DNA of 64,000 bases from Pempheris klunzingeri (Eukaryota > Chordata > Actinopteri > Acropomatiformes > Pempheridae). The stretch lies in the NCBI RefSeq assembly GCF_042242105.1, contig NC_092025.1, forward strand, positions 12,886,309 through 12,950,308. Reading direction: 5' to 3'. A program made the translations under genes and the position numbers. Under the pieces are notes generated by a model. That model was not told the DNA's origin, did no database searches, and saw only the letters and a program-made list of their open reading frames with translations. Positions 10,401-21,130 of this stretch are shown one piece after another. Numbering within the stretch: position 1 is the stretch's first letter; every line of letters starts with the position of its first letter.

Positions 10401-12717
10401 ATGTACTACTCCAATCAGTCCAACAGACTGTGCTCTCACCCCATGTCATGATGCAGACAAGCTGCTGAGACTCTGCTGAGTGTGTTTGTTCTTGTGGTTT
10501 GACAGTAGATAGAGAGGAAGAGCAGGAAGTGACTTCTGACGTCTGTGTGGCCTGTGTTTTTTTTCTTTTGCTACATATTCAAATTCTCATGAGAAACACG
10601 TATACAGGAAGAGAAAGTAGACAACCGGAGATTATTTTCCTGCTGAAGCACATCCCACTCACAGCAGTACACCAAGCTATATCACCAGTGGGGGCAGACA
10701 ACATGCAGTTTTGGTTGTTTTACAATTTAAAACTGTGAATACTGTTTTAATTCAGCTTAGTTCATTATTAACCCTATATCCCACGGGGCAATTGATTTGC
10801 AGCAAATAATTGAGAGTTTCACTCTTAAATTCTGTAGCTCCCAATTTATTCACATTTAACTGGTACATTCTCATAACATGGCTGGCAGCTTCAAAATCCT
10901 TTGAATCTCTCGCTTTCCTTTCAGCTAATTAAAAATTAAAATTGAGTGAGCTACAGTATAATAACAAAAGTCAAGTATCAGCTCTCTGGTCCAGTACAGT
11001 TTATTGAGTCATTCAGTCTCTTGGGCTCTACTAGATTGTTAATCCTGCCCTGAGGAAATGCTGAAATTGAGTACGACACAAAGAGAGAAATAGAGGCGAA
11101 GAAGTGCAGAAGCTCACCTGTCCTTAAGCTTGTGGTTGCTGTTAGCACCGTGATGATAAACTCTTTATGCAGAGTCTTGTTTCCTGTGTTGACAGTCAGT
11201 GCATAAACCCCTGCGTGAGCATCAGTCACCCACCACAGCTCTAGAGATTCATTCGCTGACACCAGTTCCTTGTTCTATGGAAAAACAAGATTATGCAGCA
11301 TATAAATACCTTTCATATTGAAAAGATCTTTTTCTTGTTGTTGGTTTTGATGTCAGAATAATCAAATCATCTTGATGCTCAGCGAACAAATTGAAATTCA
11401 CTGGGATGGCAGATATGTGACGGTTAACTGCTTTTTTAAATCTGTTTTCCATTACCTTGGTCCACTTGTGCCGTGCATTAGGGAATGACCTGCAGTGAAT
11501 GGTCACATTCTCTCCAGCGTGGACCTCGACAGTGCCATCCACATCACACATTATTTCCACATCAGCATCTAATAGAGACAAAATGTGAGGTTAATTTGGA
11601 TTGACAACATGAGAATGCTCATAAAGCATGCGCCGTTAAATGACTACAACAAATGAGCAAAGGATTATTGAGTACTGTAAGTCAGATGCAATACGCATAA
11701 ACAACACCTTCTGTAACCGTCCTCTGCCTCTGTTTTGATCATAACACTCCCTCGGTTACTTACAGCTGAAAAGAAGGCGTATTGGACAACTACATGACAC
11801 TGATGAGAGAGAAAAATAGGCCAAACGGAGGCATGATCTCGTTGCAAACAAAGCTCTCAGATGTGTTCTTGCAATTATTACATACATTTGCTCATGAGTA
11901 AATAAGTGTTGAGATTGGCAGAGGAGCAGCACTCTGATGCAATCAGGAGTAACATGAAATATATGCAATGGACAATAAGATAGAAAGTTACTGCATATCC
12001 TAATATGAAATCCTGTGGAGACGCCAGTGTCTGGTTGTGATGTATAGGTATGGCTTTGCGTGTGTTTGCCTTCATCTTACCTTTGATCTTTAGCTCTGTT
12101 TCTCCCCTGAAGGTGCCCTGAGGATAGGTTGTAAGGGCACAAATATAGATACCGCTGTCCCATTTCGCCACCCTATGAAGGTGTAGATAGGCGCCCATCG
12201 AATTGTTCTCAATCTGGATGGTGACATTAGTCCAAAATAGATTGATTCCATGGGACGGGCTGTACAGAGCCAGCTTTGTGTTCCCATTTTTGTTCTTTCT
12301 CCATTCAATACTGATCATCTTGAGACCTGCACTGCTTTTTACAGTGCAGGGTAAGGTAACGTTCTGGCCCACTACTGCCTCCATCTCCGCACGATAGAAT
12401 ACCTCCGAATCCTGGAGCCCTGTCAAGCACATCAGATAGCATTGGAAGCAAGAAGTGAGCGAGGAGACAAACTCGCTTCCACTTTGAAGTTGATATTACA
12501 GACCGTAGTCTGCTGGGATACAGGCAGATAAAATCATAAGAACTACAGTGAGGCAGCCTGTCACACCGAAAGCCGATACACATTTCAAACCTATGGCAAC
12601 TCAGCAATCGTTGGTGGTATATTATTTGAGCAGCAGCAAGTGTGGTCCAGGATTACCTTGTATAATAGAGGCAAGGAGCAAGAGAGAGAGGGCCGTTCCC
12701 AGTGCACCTCCAGCCAT
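7345..12717 (-). CDS. cd96: CD96 (Tactile) receptor, seven coding exons
   Basis: Exons in coding order are 12717-12657, 12419-12081, 11568-11456, 11274-11118, 9021-8560, 7769-7661 and 7483-7345. Junctions are GT/AG with agreeing phases (1,1,0,1,1,2), giving 1380 nt and 459 residues. Order of parts: signal peptide 1-20; V-type Ig domain about 22-133 with Cys45, Trp60, DSGIYIC (Cys114) and TYPQGTF (118-124), the nectin/PVR-family FG-loop pattern; second Ig-like region 134-223; Ser/Thr/Pro stalk 224-378; membrane helix about 385-406; tail. The tail reads MDLPPPFKPPPPPVKYT, nearly identical to the human CD96 tail MERPPPFKPPPPPIKYT, which separates it from CD226 and TIGIT. CD96 is a surface receptor of T and NK cells that binds nectin-like ligands (PVR/CD155 in mammals). 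Odd points: two Ig-like units rather than the three of human CD96, no second-sheet cysteine in unit two, and an altered ITIM-like site. Upstream neighbour of trat1 on the same strand. Confidence 0.93.
7661..7769 (-). CDS. cd96: cd96 transmembrane exon
   Basis: Acceptor CTCTTAG|GTACTG, donor CAGAG|GTAAAA. It encodes HLLLVLIIAPMLVLITGAGF, a single membrane helix, followed by YRRQIIK as stop-transfer. No acidic or basic residue sits inside the helix, so pairing with a charged adaptor chain is not suggested. Confidence 0.92.
8242..8279. repeat. (CTCAC)n pentanucleotide repeat
   Basis: About 7.6 perfect copies of CTCAC, in the cd96 intron between the stalk and membrane exons. Confidence 0.98.
8560..9021 (-). 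CDS. cd96: cd96 mucin-like stalk exon
   Basis: 153 whole codons, phase 1 on both sides, rich in Ser, Thr, Pro, Asn and Gly, with no predicted fold. Many sites for O-glycosylation and several N-glycosylation sequons (NVT, NIS). Human CD96 also has a long Ser/Thr/Pro stalk between its Ig domains and membrane. The open plus-strand frames over this region are shadows. Confidence 0.88.
9245..9570. repeat. Interspersed repeat in cd96 intron (percomorph type)
   Basis: I recognise characteristic stretches of a repeat common in percomorph genomes: CTTTCTTGCCAAGACTTA, AGATGAGAAGATCGATGC-like start, AACAGCTAGCCTGGCTCAGT, and ACTTCCTGGAGTCTCTG followed by GGTTGCCTGGCAACTG. It ends near AAGAAATAGTCC and a C run. 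It lies directly beside a second repeat, between the second Ig-unit exon and the stalk exon. Confidence 0.8.
9581..9806 (-). repeat. tRNA-derived SINE-like element
   Basis: Read on the minus strand, the element starts with a tRNA-like B-box region (GGGGGTTCAATCCCC), then GTGTCCTTGGGCAAG, then AAAGCGCTTTGAGTAG, and ends with CTATACAAATACAGACCATT near 9590. This matches a very common acanthomorph SINE layout. It is not a functional tRNA gene, since the A-box half and acceptor stem are missing. Confidence 0.75.
11118..11274 (-). CDS. cd96: cd96 second Ig-like unit, second half
   Basis: Acceptor TCCATAG|AACAAGG (phase 0), donor ACAG|GTGAGC (phase 1). It encodes TDAHAGVYALTV, the E-F region of an Ig fold, but with Ala196 where the disulfide cysteine is expected (normally DxGxYxC). 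The exon then leads into the stalk. Confidence 0.85.
11456..11568 (-). CDS. cd96: cd96 second Ig-like unit, first half
   Basis: Acceptor TATTAG|ATG (phase 1), donor CCAAG|GTAATG (phase 0). It encodes an early Cys (141), then GENVTIHC (Cys159) and HKWTK (Trp169), the B and C strands of an Ig fold. The unit is completed by the next exon. Confidence 0.85.
12081..12419 (-). CDS. cd96: cd96 V-type Ig domain exon
   Basis: A complete IgV domain on one exon, phase 1 on both sides: B-strand NVTLPC, C-strand IEWRK, F-strand DSGIYIC, then ALTTYPQGTF. TYPxGT recurs in CD226 (TYPQGT) and TIGIT (TYPDGT) and contacts nectin-like ligands in that family. Several Asn-X-Ser/Thr sites (NVT, NVT, NNS) predict N-glycosylation. 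Confidence 0.92.
12657..12717 (-). CDS. cd96: cd96 signal-peptide exon
   Basis: ATG at 12717-12715 opens MAGGALGTALSLLLLASIIQ, a typical short n-region and hydrophobic core. The exon ends CAAG|GTAATC in phase 1, matching the V-domain exon. It is the only nearby ATG that gives a signal peptide in the right phase, so the start is well supported. Confidence 0.85.
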
Positions 12718-15700
12718 GTCTGACCTCCCCAAACTCATTACAATCAATCAGGCTGAATCCATTGAGAGTTTCGGCAAAGACAGAAGCGGTAGACTGTCGG
12801 CTGAGGTTAAAGAGTGGGGCAGAGACTGTGAGACAGAGAACAGGATGACCCATCTGTACAGGAAGCGCACAGTGAGTCATGAGTAGCACTGATGCTTTGT
12901 GGTGAAACCCTCAGGTTGTGCAAATCTGCACGGTGTCTATCATTTTTCATTTCACATTTATTCTTTTACTCAGGATTGATTAACAAGATGCAGATTTAGA
13001 TGACATCAGTGGTCATTTAAATCATCCAGGAAGAACGATACCAAGGGAGCACACAAACAAGACTAATGAAAAAGATTAATGAATGCCCTTTTGGATAATT
13101 GTATTAATTAATCCCAAACATGCAAAGGTGGAATAATTAGAAGTCACTTCAGGTTAAATTAGGTAATTTATATGAATATACCAACCAGATTTTTGTAATT
13201 AACACAAAATTAGATTTTTTTACAATGTCTTTATGAGCAAAGCAAAACTCTAAACACACTTGGGGAAACACACACACCTGCCACTATTTTGTAGCCATGA
13301 TGTGCATTTATATGCATTTTTTTAGCTCCATCTGTTGGTCAATACATTCTCAACAGACGACAACACCTTGAAATCTTCTCGTCCTCTCATTCGGCGTATG
13401 TTATTTTTAAGGTGAGCCGCTAAACAAAAGAAACTTGCATATAAAATATAGATGATATGACTGGAGACTTTGATGAATTTATATTATTCAGTCTTGTTTC
13501 ACCCTCTGTGCTTGTTAGTGCAGAGCAAAGCTCAACTACAAAGCGTGTCACTGGAATAATGAGATAAAAGGACATTATTACAGCAATAATGGGCAATTCT
13601 GGCAAATGTAATGTTATTACTACAATTAAATAATTTGTTTACGCTATTCTTTAGAGACAAGCAATATCATTCTTGTAAGACATTATGTCACAACACTGGA
13701 CTTCTAATGGATTAATTAATTCTTCAAAGAATTGAATCATTTGTCTGCAGCTTTAAAAGAGATTGCTTCACATAACTCCATCCAATTAGCTCAGATCATG
13801 AGAATAAACTGTGAAATCTGTTTGAATCTTCTAACCAAAGGCTATATTTTTGTGCATATCTAAAAGCCTAAGTAAATGCAAAAGAAAATGTTCTTGTAGA
13901 AATGAGATTTCAGATAAACCTGTTGATGTACCTTTTTTTGACGAGCGGGTGGCAATGTTTTCAAGGGTTAGGTTTGCAATTTTCCGGTATCTAATTTCAT
14001 TAGCCACTCAAGAAGAAAGCAAAATTAACTCTTATTAGTATCACAAAATGCTGTTATCCAAACAGCTTTTGTTCTTTTCATCTCTCCTTCACATATTGTG
14101 AGCCCTACCCTTCATTTATTATGAATACCCCCTGCAGACCTTAGAATGCATTTAGATGATTGATAATTTTACAGTCATATTCTCCGTATGACCTTTTATA
14201 ACTTAAATTAGGGCTTAGAGGAGCGACTTCTATCCAAAGGGAGATTTCTATCAGTATTCTGTCAGTGTTTTATCATAGTGTAAGGGGACTTTGCTGCATT
14301 GCTCCATTTGATAAGGGCAGCATCACTTCCCTCGGGGAGTCATGGAAGTCTCAAGGATTTCTGTCAGAATGTAACATCACCGTGACTACTTCATTCAGTG
14401 GTCCGAGAAGAATGATGGGAGCAAAATATAAGCCGTTTGGCAGATAAGCATTGTCTTAGCTTGTCGTCACTATCCCAATGTTCCAGACAGAAAAGTTAAT
14501 AGGAACTATTCTCATTCACAATTTAATAATAATCAAACAAATAACTGCTCTGAGTAGGCTCCTGCTTTCTTTGGCGTGATTCTAAGGAAAGGAAAGTGCC
14601 GAGACCTGCTGGTGCACCCTGCCACTCACACACACACTAATAGTTCCACGCTGAGGTCACACCTACTCTGAAAGTCTGCAGGGCTCCTGGACACCCCTGT
14701 GACCTGCAGCAAATTGCACTTTTTGCAGCATATTGCACCGCAACTCTAATTGTCGACTCCGTGTGAGGTGCATGTTTGTGTGTCTGCTGACCTCAAGGGG
14801 GTGCGTGGCCCGTGTGAAACACACATTCACACATTCTGCACTGCTCATTTAGCTACAGTCAAGGCTCCATTTTGCCGTGAGCACAGTGCTATCTCTGTGA
14901 ACAAGTTTGATTTTTAGAGGCAATGCATTATTAAAATCTCAGCTTGTTGTACAGATTGTCTGACTACAAACCAATCAGAGGCCAGAGAGACTATTTTAAT
15001 GTACTGCTGTTAAATATAACAAAGAGTGTAACTTATACTACTTTCAAATTCTACCCTTCTGTCAAAAGATAGCAAACATGCTTTCCTTCTCTTTTTAAAC
15101 ATCATATCAGGACTGATCGTGGCACTCCCGTGACCTGGATCTGAGAGTGGATCTGAGAGTGCCTGAGAGAGGGAGTTGAGATATGATTATTACTGTATCG
15201 TAAAACTGAGCAGTGCCAGTTCTGTGTAAAAGCCTGGGCTGGCTAGGGCCGATTACAACAGCAAACATGTTTTGTCTTCTCAGATTGTTGTTTCGGAAAT
15301 GTTTTTACATACCGCACAGGTTGTTTCACTCAGTAGAATTCAGTCCCGAGTTGTCATTTTACCTTGTACTTCTATCAAAGAACAAATGCTATGAAAAACT
15401 GGGCTCATCTTTTTTTGGAATTAAAAATTGTAACATCAAGACTTTAAAGCTAGCTGGTGGCCCCTAGAGGCTGCAGTGGGGAGACCAGACATCCCAATGA
15501 AACTGTGATTGTGCAAATTGTACAAAAACTGTGACAGTGTGATTCTTTATGTCCTCTGTCAAAATTACTTAGTATTTTGATAAGCTCAGTTATTATCTCG
15601 TGCATGCAAATCAATGCTAAATTATGAATAGGTCTGGGAAAATTATTGCATGGTGGATATTGCAGTGTTGTTGCTTTATAGACCAGTATTGAACAACGTG

Positions 15701-17861
15701 AAGAGGCTGTACTACCTGGAAAGTGAGGGGACAGTCAAAGTCACATTCATCACCATGAATGAAAAAGTACAACATTTCATTGCGATCCATTTAATAGTTG
15801 CTGTTCACTGAAAACACAAGTCAGATCATTAGTGTAGCTAAAAAAAAGTTTCGCTTTTGACTTTCACCATTCCTTTTGATCAGTGCTGCTTCACAAAATT
15901 TCAGAAAGGTGTCAAAATGATCTTCTGGGAACGCTGTACACCTGTACCACAGTCAGTACATGTTGAGCTACTATCTTAGACCAACGTGACGGACAGAGTG
16001 ACAGAAAGGCCAACATCACTATCATTAGAGATGTCAAAAGAAGGCTTATTTTGAGGGAGTCATACAGAAAATCACACATTCACAATGTTGTTTTCACCTC
16101 CTTCACCTTTCCTCAATTGCTCCTTTCATGTGTGTCTCCTGTTGTCCTCATTTGGGAAAAAGTTCAGTGTTTCTTTTGAAGAATAAATGGATGGGACCAC
16201 ATAATAAGCACAGCAATGGCTGAGCAACTTAAAACTCTGAACAACATTCTGAAAGTATGAAATTTTGGAGACCACTGGGAGTGGGAGACAAATTGAGAGA
16301 ACCATTTTGGTGGATAAAAACAGGTTTTATAACTTGTCAGGGCTGTACACAATGGGAGACAGAATTAATGGTCTGAAATGGCGAATAGTGTAGGTGGGTG
16401 TGCGGTGGGATAGCAAAAACAGAAATGTAACGATTTATTCATTACATATTCACTCAACCAACTTGTAATAAAAAAAAAAAAAAAAAAAGACACAATGAGA
16501 AGCAACAGAAACTGTAATGAATTGAACAGTAAAGTGAGAGAACAGGCTGTATTCAAATTCTTTTACTTATGGTTGCGCATGTTTGATTATCTAGTCGGCT
16601 TCTAGTTATTTAGCGGCACCGGAAATGATGTTTTTGTGTGATGTCATTCTGACGAACAAAAATGGTTTGACAAATGTAGAATCCCCGTTCATGTGAATCA
16701 TCGTGCGCATGATATGCGGCAGTGAACTTTTGATACATTTTCACTGTTTGAGGCACGCAGTGTTCACCGGGTGGGCCTGAGAGGAGTGCATTATACATTA
16801 TCACTCATCATCGGTAGGTTTGTTGGAAGATTGTTACCAGTTTTGGCCAAGCACCCGAGCTCCTCTGCCCACTTGGTATGACACCCCGAGACCGTGGATT
16901 CACCAAGGTCATACTTAAAAAGTGCAGCAAAATCTCCAGAAACTTTAAGGCAGCGACTGCTTAAATAGTTTACACAACCAAAAGAGATGGATTTAATTGG
17001 GTGGACAACTTCATTTCATTTTGAGGTCACTCTCTTTCTTACTACATATCCCCATATTTCTACAATGGCTCCCTCTCCTACAGAGATCGCCATAATAAAA
17101 CTATACTTAGATATGCACTATTGGTTGTCTCAGAGCAAATCACTGCTCTGTAAAAGCCATCAAAATGCCAGCTTAGAGCCCATAATCCCCAATTATCCCC
17201 TGGATATGAATAAAATATCTCTATCAAACAAAGCACAGAGGGTGAATAAAAGTGAACATGATGGCAATGTGGAATTTGAAAGCAGGAATATATATATATA
17301 TATATATATTTTTACTGCTTGCTATTCTGCACAACAAAAGAAATGGCACCCAGCCACTTTCCTCCAGTGGTGAAGAGGAGTTTATTTGTGGTGTATCTAA
17401 AATTGTTTTTGGGGCTCATGAAACCACTAAAACAATAGCGTCAAGTCAGATTTCCTCCATGTGAAAGGCGTTAAATTCTCTTGTTTATCTTAATTCTCTT
17501 TATTTCCGTTTACTCCCTCCGGTGGATGAGACATGCTTCTCTTTTTACTGTCTCATGCATTTATACAGATCTCTCTGACAGCACAAATAGGTTTTGCAAA
17601 ATTTGTTGGATTGGCAGTACTGGAGTTTGTTAATTTTTGCTGTAGTACAGAACCCTTACTCTGATGTCTCAGGGCATCTTGCTTGAGTACAAGTCCCCTG
17701 GGAATCTGATTCAGTGCATTGAGGAAGAACTAACCTAACAGATGAGAACCTCAGGCTCCAACTGTTAGCTCATTTATGGTATACACAGCTCCACCCCGTG
17801 TTTGACCCCATACTCCAACTTGTACTTTTCCATGTCTGTCCCTGCAGCAGTCCGTTGCTGT

Positions 17862-17904
<43 letters not shown>

Positions 17905-18070
17905 CATCATCCATTGATGAGGGTTGACTGTGCCTCATCTCTCAAGAGACACTCCCTCTGCACGTGGAAGTCTTTAGTATCCATAATTTACTATCATTGA
18001 ACCTGCGCCTGTGTTCTGACAGTTCGAGCTGCTCCTTTATGAGGGGTTACCCAGGGAATAAAACTATAAT
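12718..18070. other. Upstream flank of cd96, no gene seen
   Basis: It should contain the cd96 promoter next to 12717, but no TATA box or CpG cluster stands out. A microsatellite run (C9 then (CT)n) lies at 17861-17905 and a (TA)n run at 17288-17309. Reading frames here are short and lack splice or domain support. Confidence 0.5.
17861..17905. repeat. Poly-C plus (TC)n tract
   Basis: A run of nine Cs is followed directly by about 16 TC units, a pure pyrimidine strand of over 40 bases. Confidence 0.97.
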
Positions 18071-18519
18071 TAAAGGTCCCATATTATGCACATTTGCAGG
18101 TTCATACTTGAAGGTCTGTCCAGAACAGGTTTGAATTAATGTTTAAAAAAAACATATTATTATTCTCAAAGCAGGCGTGGCTGCTGCAGCTGTTTTCAGC
18201 CTCTGTCTGAATGCTCTGTTTTAGAAGAACAGAACAGTCAGTGTGCTTTGCTCTTTGCCTTTGACATCTTTGTGTTACCAGGAGCTGGCGTTAGACAGGA
18301 TAAAACAATCGCGGAGAAGGTCACATGATTAACAGATTGCTTTATGACATCATAAAGAGAGCAAAATGTATTTTCACACACACATTTACAGGATAAAAAA
18401 GAAAGAGGGTGGTCTTTTTTTCAGAGTTTGGGGGTCTGTAGACACAGTGGAGACGAGTGTTTCTGTTGAGAAGACTAACAAGATTAAAAGATTCCATATG
18501 CATAATATGGGGCCTTCAA
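18071..18519. mobile_element. MITE-like element with terminal inverted repeats
   Basis: The left end TAAAGGTCCCATATTATGC is matched in reverse complement by GCATAATATGGGGCCTTCA at the right end (17 of 19 bases). The element is about 450 bp with no coding frame. The left half carries CTCTGTCTGAATGCTCTGTTTTAG-like sequence known from a common percomorph non-autonomous DNA element. Confidence 0.75.
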
Positions 18520-19134
18520 GTAAGGTAGCTAAGCTTGTCAAGAGGAACATATTTACCAAAATAGAAAACAAAATAGATCGCATGGGTTTAAAGCTACACT
18601 AATATTGTTTTTTAATTAGCAAGGAAACAAATGAATATGTAAAGTGAAATGAGTCACTCGTAGTGTGGAATCCATGGAGACTTATTACTCTACTCACTTC
18701 AAATTTACTGTATAATTCAATCTCACTGCTCTCATCAACCTCATTTGCAGCAGCACAGGCACTTTTCTATCAGCATGTGTGGCGTGCTATACAACGTTTT
18801 GGAAAAGTGAGCTGTACAGAGAAACTTTTTTTTTTTTTTCTGTTTATTCTTTGCAAGCTCAAGTTCAACTACTGCAAAAGTGTTCAGACATAACCTGCTC
18901 TGATAATAACAGTTTTTCTGCCTCTCATCTGTGCATGCCATCGTGATTTCTGTGGGGATTCGTGGCGGTACAACCCAAGACCTTGAATAAGGAACATGGA
19001 GACAGTAAAAACATCTTTTCTTAGAGTTCCTCAGCAAAGTTACAGATAACATTTTGGAGCCAATCCTCCTCCCAGCTCAGTTTGTCAAACTAATAACACT
19101 TCTTGATATTAAGACACGAGTCGTTATGCATTCC

Positions 19135-19142
19135 CACACACA

Positions 19143-19172
<30 letters not shown>
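19135..19172. repeat. (CA)12(CG)7 compound microsatellite
   Basis: Twelve CA units run straight into seven CG units. The whole tract is alternating purine-pyrimidine, the sequence pattern that favours Z-DNA. Seven consecutive CpGs are unusual for this CpG-poor region. Confidence 0.97.
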
Positions 19173-19173
<1 letters not shown>

Positions 19174-20940
19174 TGCGTTCGTCTGACAGTTTTTACTGGG
19201 TTGTTTTGTCTGTTATTATCTGTACTGACATTTGAGAGGGTTTAAGATTTTGACAACCAGTCTAGAGACCCTCAAAGTGTGCACCGTGGGCCAAGATTAG
19301 CAGAGGAGGGTGCATCATTTGACTGGAATGGTGACAAAGAAATGAAATCTGATCTTCAGAAATGAGGGGCATGGGACAAGTAAACAACTCTCCTCCAGTT
19401 TTTTTCTTTCCAGTCCAACTCACTTCATTCTAATCATACAGGCAGTATTTGTGTGACCATATAGTTTATGTGCCCCAGTTGATGTTCAGTGTGTAGTGGC
19501 AGCAGTATGTGTTTTAGCAAAGTACAGTAATAACTGAGGAGAGGATTATTTTTTTTTTATTTTTTACACAGAACAAAACAGCAACACAACAAAAACAACA
19601 GTTCTTTACAAACATTTCTGTAATAATGCTGGAGAAGTTGATAAGTGTGTCCTTTGTGAAGACAAACGCTACTCTGTAATGGCATTCTTCTTGTAAGCCA
19701 TTTCTGTGCCACTTCACACGGCTAACAAGAGCACACTCATGTAAAAATTGTGTTGGGACAATTACAGACACAGAAAACAGGGTGGTTTGTAGCCATTAGT
19801 TTTTGTCACTTTGGTCCACCCAGTTAGGCGCCTGTCCAGTCTGAACCATATCACGTTACATTTTACCATTTTACAAATGACTTTCATTAAACAGTTTAAA
19901 AAAAACGGAACAAATGGCTTCAAAACTATTCTTAACTATAATGCTTACTATACCGCCACAACCCTCACCGATCATAAACTACAGCTGGCCTATAAATGAA
20001 ACCTTAAAGAATGTGACAGCAGGTTAACAGCTGTGGGCTAAGCACATTCCACTCACCTCGTTTTCCACTCAGACATTTTGGTGCATTTTATACCTGTCAA
20101 ATTTACATTTACAATTACATTACAGCGCATTGTCGGATGTATTCAGTTTCAGAAAAGCATAGTAGAACCCTTGTTTCTCTTCCCTATACTGATGAAGGTC
20201 GGTTACTATAAAGACAAATCATACCTTCCTTGTTACATGAAAAATTGCAGACTAAGCACTCTCGGTTTCTGTGGCCCACTCTGACTTACAGAAGAGGGAA
20301 GAGAGTTTCCAAACTACGCAGCAGTGTTTGGAGTGACATAAGGTGCTGTTATGCTGGCATGGCGTAACAGAGTCACATTGAGACATGACTCATTATCCTT
20401 GTGGCTAATTTCGCTTTCACTTCTCTAACCATCCCCTCCTATTAGTCGGCATGATTATCTCCACTTCAGCTCCCTTTGACTGACACGTCGACTTTTGTAA
20501 TACCGTTCCTCACAGCAGCTCTGAATACGAGCAGTTTTAAGTGCAGCGACTAAGATCTCCTCTTGATCACGGATTCCGTTCAGTTTGATACTGACGAAAG
20601 ATGCCTGTTTTAATGTTGTTGATGGGAGGTGGCCGACAATAGCAATAATGGACAAAATTTCATTTTAAAATGAGGAATATTTTAAAATGAAAAAGACCTT
20701 AACAATCGTTGTTACAGTCAAACTAGTAATTTGTAATGTAATGCTTTTCAATGGTAGCGAAATATTTTATAACTTCTTTTTGCATTAATTCATATTAATT
20801 ACCCATTACAACATCTCTATATTCCTTGCATGCTGTCAGGTTAGGGATGATGTTTTTTCAAAACAAAAACAAACAAAATCCTAATCCAAAAAAACTTAGA
20901 TGTAGTAATCTAGATGAAAAGTCAGGGAATCTCCACCATT

Positions 20941-21130
20941 AATTAATTCATCCCAAGTAAGACATGAATGTTTGTACCTGTGGAGGCATTTCACTCGGAA
21001 CCAAAAATGTCATTCTGCTGGTGCCACTAGAGGTTACGGGATGACAGAAATCGGTGTGATTCATCCTCTGGGAGTCATGATTGTCTGTAACTGTGTCTGT
21101 AGATGTCCAGCTACCAATATATCAATCCTA
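20941..21130. repeat. Degenerate interspersed repeat fragment
   Basis: Contains GGTGCCACTAGAGGTTACGG and GATTCATCCTCTGGGAGTCATGATTGTCTGTA-like text (split here across positions 21020-21092), which I recognise as part of a dispersed percomorph repeat. A second piece of the same family is at 59130-59190. Confidence 0.6.

Noticed and set aside
12081..12419. Calling the receptor CD226 or TIGIT because of TYPQGT
   Set aside because: The proline-rich tail with KYT and the long Ser/Thr stalk are CD96 features; CD226 and TIGIT lack both.
15137..15166. Short tandem duplication GATCTGAGAGTG x2
   Set aside because: Only two copies of 12 bases; minor and without context.
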